Shown: positions 48,552-59,735, numbered from the stretch's first letter. The stretch is DNA of 64,000 nucleotides from Carallia brachiata (GCA_021464245.1 JADCRB010000005.1:868001-932000), one strand, 5' to 3'. Notes: generated from the letters alone by a model not told the origin. Made by a program: numbers and translations.

Positions 48552-50300
48552 ATGGATAAAGAATTAAAAAATAAAATATTAAATATAATAGAAGATACTG
48601 ATACAGATTCAGAATTTTCATCCAATAATAATAGCCTTAATATAATTGAATCAGATATAGAATATTCTAGTGATAGTAATAATTCTGGATTATGTTGTAA
48701 CTTAGAATGTGGACATATTAATGTTATAACTAACAATAATAGTAATAATACAGTACAAAATTCAACAAAACTTATACTAGAAATAATAGATCAAATCTCT
48801 GACCCTAATATTAAAAAAGAATACTTAACAAAGTTAAAAAACGAGTTAAATGAAAAACCAACCATAGATTATGAACCTTATTCATTAAGAAAAATATGGA
48901 ATGAAGGAATAAAACAAGAACAAAAACAAGAATCACTATCAACCGTAACACTTAACGAATTAAAAGAAGAAATAAAACAAAATAAAATGGAAATAGAAAC
49001 TTTAAAACAAGAAATAAAAGAAATTAAATTATCTCTACAGAATAATAATAAGGGAAAAGAAAAAGAAGAATCCAGTTATTTAAATATTATTAATCAAACT
49101 GAATATCAAAAATGGTATATTAAAATAAAGCTTGTAGTTAATAATGAATATACTATAGACTTAATAGCATTAGTTGATTCAGGTGCTGATTTAAATTGTA
49201 TTCAAGAGGGCATAATCCCCACAAAATATTATGAAAAAACAACTGTAACATTAAGAGGAGCAATGATAATAAAATGAATATTTCTATAAATTGTCCAATT
49301 CACATATATGTAATAGAGGTATATGTTTTAAAAATGTATTCATATTAGTTAAAGACTTATCACAAGCTATTATATTAGGTACTCCATTTTTAACACAAAT
49401 ATATCCATTTACTGTCACCTCTCAAGGAATAATAACAGAAGTACTGAATGAGAAAATTTGTTTTGAATTTATCACTCAACCACAAATCAAGGATATAGAT
49501 ATCTTAAAACATAATACTATCTATCATACTAAAGAAATACTTTTAATACAAAAACAAAAGCAAATAAAATATTTAAATCAAGAAATACAATATAAGCAAA
49601 TAAGTGAACAGTTAATTAAACCAGATATACAGGAAAAAATAAAAGATATTAGTCAAACCTTTGAAAAAGAAGTCTGTTCTATATTGCCTAATGCATTTTG
49701 GGCATAGAAAACGACATACTGTCTCTTTACCTTATATTCAAGATTTTACAGATAAACAAATACCTACAAAAGCTAGACCCATACAAATGAATGCTGAATT
49801 ACTTGAATATTGTAAAAAAGAAATTCAAGAATTGCTAGATAAAGGATTAATAAGACCTAGTAAATCTCCATGGTCCTGCTCTGCTTTTTATGTTAATAAT
49901 CAAGCTGAAATAGAACGAGGAGCCCCTAGATTAGTTATAAATTATAAACCATTAAATAGAGTTAGAATGGATTCGGTACCCAATACCTAATAAAAGAGAT
50001 TTGATTAAAAGGCTAAATAATGCAGTTATATTTTCTAAGTTTGATATGAAATCAGGATATTGGCAAATACAAATAAATGAACAAGATAAATATAAAACTG
50101 CTTTTACAGTTCCTTTTGGACATTATGAATGGAATGTTATGCCTTTTGGTTTAAAAAATGCACCTTCTGAATTCCAAAATATAATGAATGACATATTCAA
50201 CCCATATACAAAATTCACAATAGTTTATATAGATGATGTGTTGGTCTTCTCAAAATCTTTAACTGAACATTTTACTCATTTAAGAAAATTTTTGAATATA
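48552..50300 (+). pseudogene. EPRV protease and reverse transcriptase, left copy
   Basis: Open pieces at 48552-49277, 49291-49707, 49661-49990 and 50001-50873 are one ancestral region split by one-base indels near 49262, 49700 and 49965. The aspartic protease DSG motif lies in LIALVDSGADLNC. RT motifs seen include FSKFDMKSGYWQ and YIDD (50226-50237). Enzymes for polyprotein processing and reverse transcription of viral RNA. Confidence 0.9.
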
Positions 50301-51048
50301 GTCAAACAAAATGGTTTAGTAATATCTGCCAAGAAAATGAAATTATTTGAAACTCAAACAAGATTCTTAGGATTTAATATCCATGAAGGAAAAATAACAC
50401 CAATATACAGATCAATAGAATTTGCTGATAAATTTCCTGATGAAATAAAAGATAAAAAACAATTACAAAGGTTTTTAGGATGTCTTAACTATGTAGCAGA
50501 TTTTATACCTAACCTTAGAACTATATGTGCTCCTTTATATCATAGATTAAGAGATTCTCCTCCTTCTTGGGATACTAACATGACTAATATAGTTAAAAAG
50601 ATAAAAGTCCTAGTAAAACATTTACCTTGTTTAGGCATACCAGATGAAAATGCCTTTCTTATAATAGAAACAGATGCTTCAGATATAGGATATGGTGGAA
50701 TATTAAAGCAACGAAAAGACAGTCATAAGACTCAAGAAACTATAGTTAGATATTACTCAGGAATATGGCATGGTCCTCAAGAAAAATATTCAACTGTGAA
50801 AAAAGAAGTATTAGCAATAGTACTCTGCATCATGGCATTTCAAGATGATGTTTTTAACAAAAAATTTTATTAAGAGTGGATTGTAAGTCTGCAAAGTTTA
50901 TTTTAGAAAAAGATGTTAAAAATTTGGTTTCAAAACAGATTTTTGCTAGATGGCAAGCATTGGTTTCTAATTTTGATTTTACAATTGAATATTAAATGGA
51001 AAGTCTAACTCTTTGCCTGATTTTCTGTCTAGAGAATTTCTCAAAATC
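50301..51048 (+). pseudogene. EPRV RT connection and RNase H region
   Basis: Present only once in the insert. RFLGCLNYVADFIPNLR marks the RT end, followed by RNase H motifs (IIETDASDIGYGG, STVKKEVLAI). The frame stops at 50873; RVDCKSAKFILEK and LPDFLSREF continue in other frames with a further stop near 50993. The RNase H would remove the RNA strand during reverse transcription. Confidence 0.85.
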
Positions 51049-52462
51049 ATGAGCAAGCAGAAAGTAACTCGTGATTTCTTTAAGTTGAATGAAGCGTCGA
51101 ATATTTCTCCAGCTTCAGCCTCAAATAGTCCAATTTCTTTGAGGCCTAATGCGTCGAATAGATCTGCGTCGAATAATTTGAATATAGATTTGCAAAACCA
51201 ATTCTCTGTATTAGGAAAAATCCCTTCTGCATCTAAACCACAAACTAGTCCCAGAAATTATAAAGATATCCTTCAACTAAAACCTCCAGCTGCCCCTTCT
51301 ACTTCTTCCACTCTTCCATATAGACCTCCCTCACCAGATCCCGAATATATCATCAAAGATGTTGAACATATCTGCGTTCTTGAATCCAGAATATCAGAAT
51401 ATTCCCCTTTCAGACATTCTTGCCAAAATGTTTCCCAAAAATACTGCCTTTCTTCCTCAAGCTCTCAAAAAGAATAGAAAGTTTTATGAATATATTTTGG
51501 TAGACACTGTTTCAGCAGACATTGAGCATACTCTTGACAAAGACCAAGAAATTCAATATTCAAAAATGAATATTAAAAGAGTTATTACCCTGCCTGAATG
51601 GATCAAAATGGTTGAAGACCAAACCCAGCAATTCACCCAAATTCTGCATGATCCACTTCTAAGCAGATCACAACATATCCCTGAATTCCTTCTGAATCAA
51701 AAGAATATTCCTCCCATGTATAGATATATGAAATTCACAAATTCATATGATCCCATGTGTTATAATTATTATGACTACATCACAGCTTGGAATACTACCT
51801 TAATGGTAGGAAGTTACCGACACTCTTGGTTCCTTCGAATACTCAGTGACTGTCCAAGAATATTTCCTGCCTGGTTTCATGCATGGTGGTTAAGATTTGG
51901 ATTATCTGAACAAGTCTTTCCCTCCAAAACTCTGGATGGATATAAACTCTTTTTTGATACAATTCACGAACTCCCAATCGCTCATATCTGGTATTTTACT
52001 ATGACCTTTGATATCCCATGGATTATGAAATGGAACTTTGCCATTCAAAAAATGCATCCTTCTCCATATCCTCCCTCTCTGGTACGGAATATCCAAGTTA
52101 AATGGTGGAAAAAGCTTCCTGATGACAAAGCATGTCCCAATATAGTTTCACAATGGTTAATCAAACAACAAGTTCGCAGCCCTCGTGATGATATTCCTCT
52201 GAAAATGCCATTTTCAAAGAAAAAATTTCAAGATAACCTCTCTACTGCCAGTTCTAAAGAAGAATATAAGAAAAGACTCATGGAAGCCCTGTCAGAACTA
52301 TCTCAAGAAGATGAAGACCCAATAATTCAATCACCAATAATTTCTCCTGGAGCATATCCCTCTCAGCACAGTAATGAAGATCCTGATTATGACCTTGGAA
52401 GTGACTACGCACATATGATGGAAGAACTGTATCCGACAAGACTCCTCAAAGATAAACAATAA
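51049..52462 (+). pseudogene. EPRV distal ORF, function unknown
   Basis: Open pieces at 51013-51477 and 51359-52462 overlap in different frames, so at least one indel lies in between (about 51360-51470). The first part is Ser/Pro/Asn-rich. The second has an aromatic-rich block (YRHSWFLRILSDCPRIF, WFHAWWLRFG) and an acidic tail. Its position after RNase H and before the promoter matches the distal ORF of petuvirus- and florendovirus-like genomes. I assign no function. Confidence 0.65.
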
Positions 52463-52791
52463 TGACCGTCTCTATCAAAACATCAATAATGCATGCCAGC
52501 AAGCAAATATCAACGTATGCAGTGATGTCAGAAGCAATAATGTAATAAAGCTGTCTGGACAGCTGTCTTGACAGTTGTCATTATGAATAGTATTTTGTAT
52601 TATAAATAGCATGTCTTGAAGCAAGGAATGGACACACTTTTCTCCACTTGTAAAATCATCCTCTCAGAACCATGCTCAGTAACCTTGTAATCCGTCCTCG
52701 CCTGTATGAATATCTCTTCTCCAGTTGAATAATATTCTGAATATTGAATATTTGCATAAAGGTATTTCTTTCTTTATTTCTGTCCTTTATC
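52463..52791 (+). promoter_or_regulatory. EPRV intergenic promoter region
   Basis: A TATA box (TATAAATAGC, 52601-52610) is preceded by clustered TGTC/GACA dyads: AGCTGTCTGGACAGCT (52549-52564), then TGTCTTGACA and TTGTCA. Transcription of the pregenomic RNA would start about 25-30 bp after the TATA. No open frame. Confidence 0.65.
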
Positions 52792-53274
52792 ATGGATCTT
52801 GATTTACCGCTTCCTCCATTTGCATGGCTCGCAGAAGTCGACCATTGCATGCAAAAGCATTCTGAATATCCTACAAATATTGATTTATCAAAATTTCATA
52901 CATGTCCATGGAATATTGCACACGAACACTGTTTGGTATCAGAGCCAAGTTGGTGGCCTCTGAATAGAATGAAACTCATAAGGGTCTTACATGTGAATAC
53001 TGTTAATCAGCAAATGGAATATGCTTGGGAGGTAAAATCTTGTCCTCATATGATAAAACCCCTTAAGGAGTCAATTAGAGATGCCAATTTAGCAATCAAA
53101 AATTGTAAGCTCCGATTGAAAGAACAAAAGAAAAGATATGAACAATTGAGACGTAGAGCTTCTAGGATGAATATTGCTTATCTTCTTATGTTGGTTCAGA
53201 AAAAGAAGAGAATAGAGAGAACTGAATATGATCTAAATAAGCTCCAAGAATATGCTTCTGGATTATACATCTAA
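52792..53274 (+). CDS. EPRV ORF1, 160 aa, unknown function
   Basis: Intact frame from ATG 52792 to the stop at 53274. The N-terminal part is Pro/Leu-rich. The C-terminal part is a basic predicted coiled coil (RLKEQKKRYEQLRRRASR, QKKKRIERTEYDLNK). It resembles the small ORF near the start of other caulimovirid genomes in position only. The primer-binding site lies inside this frame. Confidence 0.6.
   Translation: MDLDLPLPPFAWLAEVDHCMQKHSEYPTNIDLSKFHTCPWNIAHEHCLVSEPSWWPLNRMKLIRVLHVNTVNQQMEYAWEVKSCPHMIKPLKESIRDANLAIKNCKLRLKEQKKRYEQLRRRASRMNIAYLLMLVQKKKRIERTEYDLNKLQEYASGLYI
52934..52945 (+). promoter_or_regulatory. EPRV primer-binding site (tRNA-Met)
   Basis: TGGTATCAGAGC is complementary to the 3' end of plant initiator tRNA-Met and primes minus-strand synthesis in caulimovirids. 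It conventionally marks position 1 of the circular genome. The motif is perfect. Confidence 0.9.
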
Positions 53275-53469
53275 AGAGTGTAAGTTTATCTAGTCTGTAT
53301 TACTAGAATTAAGAGTATAATAGATTGTGTGTGAGAGATTTGAAAGGGTCTTTAGAAGTGTTGGTCAGCCAGGAGTTCCGTTGGTCAGCCGGAAAAGTAC
53401 GCAGGTAGCGGAAAAGGTGGTCCCGGACGGTGGTCCCATTTCTAGAACTCTGTTCAGGTAATTCACACT

Positions 53470-54570
53470 ATGTCTATTTTTACTCGAAGTTTTAGTAAAA
53501 CAGCTAGTACCTCATCCTCTCATGATGATAATTTACCATAGTCGATTATAATAGGCATAGTATGCAAATAGCTAAAATAGAACAAGCTTTACATAATTGG
53601 AATATCCCAAAACAAGCTAAGAAGGATATATATCAAATAGGTAGATTTGATAGTTGGAAACATGATTATATCATTGATACTTGTGAAAAAACTCTACATG
53701 TAGATCCAAATGTTCAAGAAATTAGTTTATTAGATGAATCTGTATTGATAAATACAAAGAATCTAATCAATTTTACATATTGGAATGGTACAGATAGCCC
53801 TCAAACCATTACACCGACTGGGAATTGATACACCTATTCTTATGTGCTTGCGGGATGCTAGACTACTGGATTTTCAACAATCTTTACATGCTGTATTTGA
53901 ATCTAATTTAGTTAAAGGCCCTGTATATTTTAATTGTTACCCTGGATATTCAACTTCTCTGTTTGATGCAAATATAACTAAAAGTTTAGTGTTAAATCTC
54001 CAAGTTCCAGATAATATGTTACCAGGATCAAGAAATATTGCATTAATATATCGCATATATTATAAAATAATGCCAACAACCTTATCTCCAAAAGCATTAA
54101 TGAAATCACCTAAAGGACAAACATTATTAGTTGAAGTAAATAGTGAAAGATCATTTGTTGAAACACCAAAGGTAATAGATTGGAATCAAGTTACATTTCC
54201 AGATAAATGGGTATTATCTAATATTCAAGTCCCAAGACCAATAGCACCAAGAATAAATCCAGCTCAAATATTACAGGATGAACATGGTAATGTAGAAATA
54301 ATATTTCCTTCTAGAAGAATGGAACATTTAAGAATATCCTCTTTTAGAAAATCTACTAGTAGTATACCATCTCATACACCTTCCACTTCAAGTACAATAC
54401 ATATTCCTAAATCTAATGTAACAGAACCTATAAAAATAACTAATCCCCTATCTGGAGTAGACTTTCATCAACCCATTCCACATCCAATATATCATGTTCA
54501 GCAAAAAGAATCTTCTGCATCTGGTCCATCTTCACCCACACCTAGTGATATGCAAAGTCAATTACATTAA
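53470..54570 (+). pseudogene. EPRV movement protein region (30K superfamily-like)
   Basis: A start at 53470 (MSIFTRSFSK) meets a stop after about 23 codons. The next open piece is 53562-53828; the frame then shifts near 53790-53815, and 53785-54570 carries the core (HRLGIDTPILMCLRD, GPVYFNCYPGYS), a pattern typical of caulimovirid movement proteins that modify plasmodesmata. A Ser/Pro-rich tail follows. Two breaks make it non-functional as read. Confidence 0.75.
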
Positions 54571-54941
54571 TGGTCTTTCAAATTAATCGAGAAGACATAA
54601 ATAACGAATTTAATTCAGAAAAGAATAAATTAAAAAGAATAGAATTCTTTAACAATACTACAGTTGAGCAAAGATATCTATTAAAAGAACAATTTTATAA
54701 AGATCTTGAACAATATCAACAAATAATACCTTTCTTTGAATGGTATGATATCCATAGATATGCACATGGAGAAATTAGTATTAATGTTTTACAAACTCAA
54801 ATGCAAGAATGGGAAACTATTACTCATAATAAAGTCATCTCTATTCATCCCCCGGTAGAGGAATATACATTTAAACAACATGGTCAAATAGTAATTGCCT
54901 CACCTTTTAAAATGCCTGCTATTGATCCAATTCACCTATAA
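54570..54941 (+). CDS. EPRV ORF between movement protein and capsid, 123 aa
   Basis: Its ATG overlaps the stop of the preceding frame by one base, which suggests either coupled translation or a frame break in a polyprotein. The sequence is hydrophilic with aromatic residues. Position could match a virion-associated or capsid N-terminal segment; no motif decides. Confidence 0.5.
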   Translation: MVFQINREDINNEFNSEKNKLKRIEFFNNTTVEQRYLLKEQFYKDLEQYQQIIPFFEWYDIHRYAHGEISINVLQTQMQEWETITHNKVISIHPPVEEYTFKQHGQIVIASPFKMPAIDPIHL

Positions 54942-56480
54942 TCACTCAAAAAGATATAAGAAATATTCATCATCAAGCAAACTATACTAATAAAACATTG
55001 CATACTATATCTCAACAACTAAATAATATTGAAACAAATATTATAACACAAAGTCCTCCTCCACCTAGTTATCCATCAACTTCAACTCATAAAAAATTGT
55101 CTTTAGAACAACCTTTATTTCAAATCCCTGAAACACCTCCTGAATTACAATTAAAACAAAATCTTACTAATACCAATCTTTTAAATGAAATTACTAAAAG
55201 ATTAGAAAGTTTAAAAGTTCAGGATCCAAAAATACAGGTTATTAATAAAACAGAATTTAGTGACTCTGATGACTCTAATGACCAATTAAATAAGAATCTA
55301 TTAACTATTGAAGATTTAGAAGAACAATTTCAAGAATCTATGTATATTAATAAAATAAAAGGACCTATTAGGAATACTTCACAAAAGCAATATCCAAGAT
55401 ATGAAACTTATTATTATTATCCGCGACCCTCATTACCAGACGTATTAACAGAAGAAAAATTATCTAATCCAATATCCCAATTTACAGCAGATGGAGTTTT
55501 TGAATGGAATATTGATGGAATGAGTGAACATAATATACTGCAAGTAATAGAACAAATGACTATAGCTGCTACTGCATATAAACATAGAAATAATACTGAC
55601 AAAGCTGTTGCATGGAATTTAGTGTCAGGATTTACTGGAGCCCTTAAAGGCTGGTGGGATAATTATTTAACAGAAACACAAAGAAATTATATAATAAATT
55701 CAACTAAAATTATACAAACTCCTATAGCAGTATCATCTCCTACTGATCCTACTACATCCACTGTTACAATAAAAGAAGAAACTCAAGAAAATGCTGTTGC
55801 TGTCTTAATATTTGCTATAACTAAACATTTTCTAGGTGAACCTCAAGCATTACAAGATAAAACTTCTGAAATATTGAATACTGAGATGTCCAACTTTACA
55901 TGATTTTAGATGGTATAAAGATATGTTTTTACAAAAAATATTTACTAGAACAGATTGTAATCAACCATATTGGAAAGAAAGATTTTTAGCCGGATTACCA
56001 AAATTATTTAGTGAAAAGGTAAAACAAAGAATAAAAGATTTACATAATAATAATATTCCTTATGACGATTTATCCTATGGTGATTTAATAACTCATATTA
56101 ATAATGAAGGTTTACATTTGTGCACTGATTTAAAATTTAAAGCAAAATTAAAAAATGAACTAACTCAGAATAGAAAAGAATTAGGAGATTTTTGTAGACA
56201 ATATGGATATGATCCAATAATAGCACCCTCTACATCCAAGAAAAAGAAATATAAAAAAGCATAGAAAATCATATCAACCATATAGTAAATATAAAAAATA
56301 TAGAAAATCTAAATATCAAAAACAAGACCATACTCCTAAATATAAAAGAAAAACATATAAAAAACCTTATAAACAACAAAAAAATAATAATAAAAATAAA
56401 AAAGAAATAGTTTGTTATAAATGTGGAAAACCAGGACATTATAAAAGCCAATGTAAATTAAAAGACAAAATACAGAATTT
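54942..56480 (+). pseudogene. EPRV capsid region, right copy
   Basis: The frame 54998-55903 includes the N-terminus lost from the left copy and the conserved FEWNIDGMSEHNILQVIE and FTGALKGWWDNYLTE blocks. A two-base loss near 55880 relative to the left copy shifts the frame, and 55923-56264 continues (YWKERFLAGLPKLFSEKV). The CCHC knuckle is at 56413-56454. The basic segment before it lies in yet another frame. Confidence 0.85.
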
Positions 56481-56484
56481 AGAC

Positions 56485-58250
56485 ATGGATAAAGAATTAA
56501 AAAATAAAATATTAAATATAATAGAAGATACTGATACAGATTCAGAATTTTCATCCAATAATAATAGCCTTAATATAATTGAATCAGATATAGAATATTC
56601 TAGTGATAGTAATAATTCTGGATTATGTTGTAACTTAGAATGTGGACATATTAATGTTATAACTAACAATAATAGTAATAATACAGTACAAAATTCAACA
56701 AAACTTATACTAGAAATAATAGATCAAATCTCTGACCCTAATATTAAAAAAGAATACTTAACAAAGTTAAAAAACGAGTTAAATGAAAAACCAACCATAG
56801 ATTATGAACCTTATTCATTAAGAAAAATATGGAATGAAGGAATAAAACAAGAACAAAAACAAGAATCACTATCAACCGTAACACTTAACGAATTAAAAGA
56901 AGAAATAAAACAAAATAAAATGGAAATAGAAATTTTAAAACAAGAAATAAAAGAAATTAAATTATCTCTACAGAATAATAATAAGGGAAAAGAAAAAGAA
57001 GAATCCAGTTATTTAAATATTATTAATCAAACTGAATATCAAAAATGGTATATTAAAATAAAACTTGTAGTTAATAATGAATACACTATAGACTTAATAG
57101 CATTAGTTGATTCAGGTGCTGATTTAAATTGTATTCAAGAGGGCATAATCCCCACAAAATATTATGAAAAAACAACTGTAACATTAAGAGGAGCGAATGA
57201 TAATAAAATGAATATTTCCTATAAATTGTCCAATTCACATATATGTAATAAAGGTATATGTTTTAAAAATGTATTCATATTAGTTAAAGACTTATCACAA
57301 GCTATTATATTAGGTACTCCATTTTTAACACAAATATATCCATTTACTGTCACCTCTCAAGGAATAATAACAGAAGTACTAAATGAGAAAATTTGTTTTG
57401 AATTTATCACTCAACCACAAATCAAGGATATAGATATCTTAAAACATAATACTATCTATCATACTAAAGAAATACTTTTAATACAAAAACAAAAGCAAAT
57501 GAAATATTTAAATCAAGAAATACAATATAAGCAAATAAGTGAACAATTAATTAAACCAGATATACAGGAAAAAATAAAAGATATTAGTCAAACCTTTGAA
57601 AAAGAAGTCTGTTCTATATTGCCTAATGCATTTTGGCATAGAAAACGACATACTGTCTCTTTACCTTATATTCAAGATTTTACAGATAAACAAATACCTG
57701 CAAAAGCTAGACCCATACAAATGAATGCTGAATTACTTGAATATTGTAAAAAAGAAATTCAAGAATTGCTAGACAAAGGATTAATAAGACCTAGTAAATC
57801 TCCATGGTCTTGCTCTGCTTTTTATGTTAATAATCAAGCTGAAATAGAACGAGGAGCCCCTAGATTAGTTATAAATTATAAACCATTAAACAAAGTACTA
57901 GAATGGATTCGGTACCCAATACCTAATAAAAGAGATTTGATTAAAAGGCTAAATAATGCAGTTATATTTTCTAAGTTTGATATGAAATCAGGATATTGGC
58001 AAATACAAATAAATGAACAAGATAAATATAAAACTGCTTTTACAGTTCCTTTTGGACATTATGAATGGAATGTTATGCCTTTTGGTTTAAAAAATGCACC
58101 TTCTGAATTCCAAAATATAATGAATGACATATTCAACCCATATACAAAATTCACAATAGTTTATATAGATGATGTGTTGGTCTTCTCAAAATCTTTAACT
58201 GAACATTTTACTCATTTAAGAAAATTTTTGAATATAGTCAAACAAAATGG
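56485..58250 (+). pseudogene. EPRV protease and RT, right copy, truncated by the insertion end
   Basis: A continuous 588-codon viral frame with protease motif DSG (57109-57117) and RT motifs through YIDD (58162-58173), without the breaks found in the left copy. It ends where viral DNA meets host DNA at 58250/58251, shortly after the polymerase palm, so thumb, connection and RNase H are missing. The open frame runs six codons into host DNA to a stop at 58269. Confidence 0.92.
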
Positions 58251-58559
58251 TCTAGCATGTGATGGCTAAAATATATGAAATGAAACGAAGCTTTTAAAAT
58301 AACAATGAAAAAAGATAAGTGGAACTAATACGGTAAAAAATACAGTAATTTAAAATACTGTAAAATAAAAAATTAATTAAATTTAAAAAAATAATAAATA
58401 TTATTAAATTAATTATATATTTTTATATATCCTCTTTAATCTCTGCGCGTAACGCCCTCAATGACAAAAGAGAATCCTTTAAATAGTGACTTGTGTATTG
58501 CAGCAATGCCGTGAGAGAAAGAGACAGAGAGAGGTTTTTTTTTTATGTGGTGGGCTGGC
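58251..58559. repeat. Host segment flanking the viral insert, right copy (309 bp)
   Basis: Direct repeat of 46962-47268. It contains CCTTTAAATAGTGAC, a TATA-like motif, followed by a GA-rich stretch (GAGAGAAAGAGACAGAGAGA), which could be the promoter and leader of an ancestral transcript or part of the upstream region of the minus-strand ureide permease paralogue. Confidence 0.95.
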
Positions 58560-58689
58560 GGGTGGGTTGGCGTTGGAAAATGGAATCTTGAATGGTTGGC
58601 ATCTCTTTACGATCCAAGCGGAACCTTGATGCGTCGTCATCGTACCAACTTCGGACAAAGAAGTCAGAATATAAATGAGCACGTGTTGA

Positions 58690-58880
58690 TTAAGATAATA
58701 AGAATTTAAGTTTATTTAAATAAAAATTTTAATTTTAAATTTTAAAAATACAGTGAAGTTAAATATTTATTAAGAGATTTTTACCGTCTTTTGAAATCCT
58801 ATTTAAGTCAATTCAGATTAATAAATCTAATAAATCGAATATTGAGCGGTCTAGATATAAAAAAAAAAAAATTCAGAACA
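58690..58880 (+). mobile_element. SINE 3' part, probable
   Basis: Shares a tail with the element at 59542-59735: ACAGTGAAGTTAAATATTTA, GAGATTTTTACCGTCTTTTG, AAATCCTATTTAAGTC, then a poly-A end near 58860-58870. No A or B box at its 5' side, so it is truncated or diverged. Confidence 0.5.
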
Positions 58881-59169
58881 CAAAGGCTCCTTTGTTGGAT
58901 GGATCGGACAAGACATATTTGGCGTTAACTAGTCCTCAATGTTTCTTCCTTTAAACAAGCGGCCCACGTCGGGAAATTCGCATAACTCGTTATAAAAGGA
59001 CTAACAAGTAAACTAAAAATTAAATAAATAAATAAAAAGATTAATAAAAAAATATAAAATAGTCATAAAAAAGAACTTAATTTTTAAAAAGAAAATAACA
59101 ATTATAGATAATATATATTCACTAAAAATCATTTTCAATAGTTAAATTCAATTTTTGTTAAAAAAATTA
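58881..59169. other. Intergenic, nothing recognised
   Basis: AT-rich host DNA between small transposons. No open frame or repeat I can support. Confidence 0.5.
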
Positions 59170-59510
59170 TGGAAAGACTTGATTGTACATCAATTTTTTA
59201 ATTTTAATAACTAAATTAGAAATCTAGATAAAATTTGTAATTAAATTGAGAATTTGAATTACACTTAAGATCAATTATAATTTAAACAAAATTTTAAAAT
59301 TAAATTATAATTTTTTATATTTATGGCTCAAAGCAGATTAACCACAAACCACACCGATTTTTCAAGTTTTCAACTGATTTTCTTGAATTTAACTTATTTT
59401 TGACTAGTTTACATTTTACCCTCTTTTTAAAATCAAACTAAATTAGTCATTTAATCGGTTCACAGTTAAACCGATCAAATCAATTGGTTCAGTCTAATTT
59501 TAATAATACT
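59170..59510. mobile_element. hAT-type MITE, left end unclear
   Basis: The right end (reverse complement AGTATTATTAAAATTAGACT then GAACC) and interior (CGGTTCACAGTTAAACCG) match the family at 7624-8037 and 8881-9360. The adjoining GCTAAAAA (59511-59518) would be the target duplication, but I cannot find a clean left partner. Confidence 0.5.
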
Positions 59511-59541
59511 GCTAAAAACAATTTAATATTTAGGTACAAAT

Positions 59542-59735
59542 ACTAACAAGCGCTAGTACGGATAGTAAGAGTTCGTCACCGCTTAAGCGGAGGTCTCAAG
59601 TTTGAGTTTCTTAAAATGCAGTCACGTTAAATATTTGTTAGGAGACTTTTACCACCCTTTGAAGTCCTGTTTAGGTCGATCTACATTAATCAGCTCATTG
59701 AGTTGAACATTATACGGTTTTAAATTAAAAAAAAT
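59542..59735 (+). mobile_element. tRNA-derived SINE with 16-bp target duplication
   Basis: Flanked by perfect 16-bp repeats ATATTTAGGTACAAAT (59526-59541 and 59736-59751). The 5' part has A-box-like (TAGTAAGAGTTCG) and B-box-like (GGTCTCAAGTTTGAG) pol III promoter motifs, and the 3' end is A-rich. Length (194 bp), duplication size and layout are those of a SINE. Confidence 0.8.

Larger units (their letters stand above)
47269..58250 (+). mobile_element. Endogenous pararetrovirus (Caulimoviridae, petuvirus-like), longer than one genome unit
   Basis: A 10,982-bp insertion of caulimovirid DNA. It runs from inside the capsid region through protease, RT/RNase H, a distal ORF, an intergenic promoter, the tRNA-Met primer site, ORF1, movement protein, capsid and protease, ending in RT. 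The first base aligns with 55194, so one circular unit is about 7,925 bp and about 3.06 kb is repeated at the end. Gene content, CCHC knuckle, DSG protease, YIDD polymerase and primer site are diagnostic of the family. A petuvirus-like EPRV has been reported in Citrus; genus assignment here is by resemblance only. Many frame breaks make the copy inactive as read. Confidence 0.92.

Noticed and set aside
48337..48736. Minus-strand hydrophobic open frames antisense to the viral zinc-knuckle region (also 56269-56669)
   Set aside because: They come from A-rich viral coding sequence read backwards (Lys codons become Phe); present in both viral copies for the same reason.
47269..58250. Reading the insert as a Ty3/Gypsy LTR retrotransposon
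   Set aside because: No LTRs or integrase. A movement-protein region, a circularly permuted and redundant genome order and the distal ORF fit Caulimoviridae instead.
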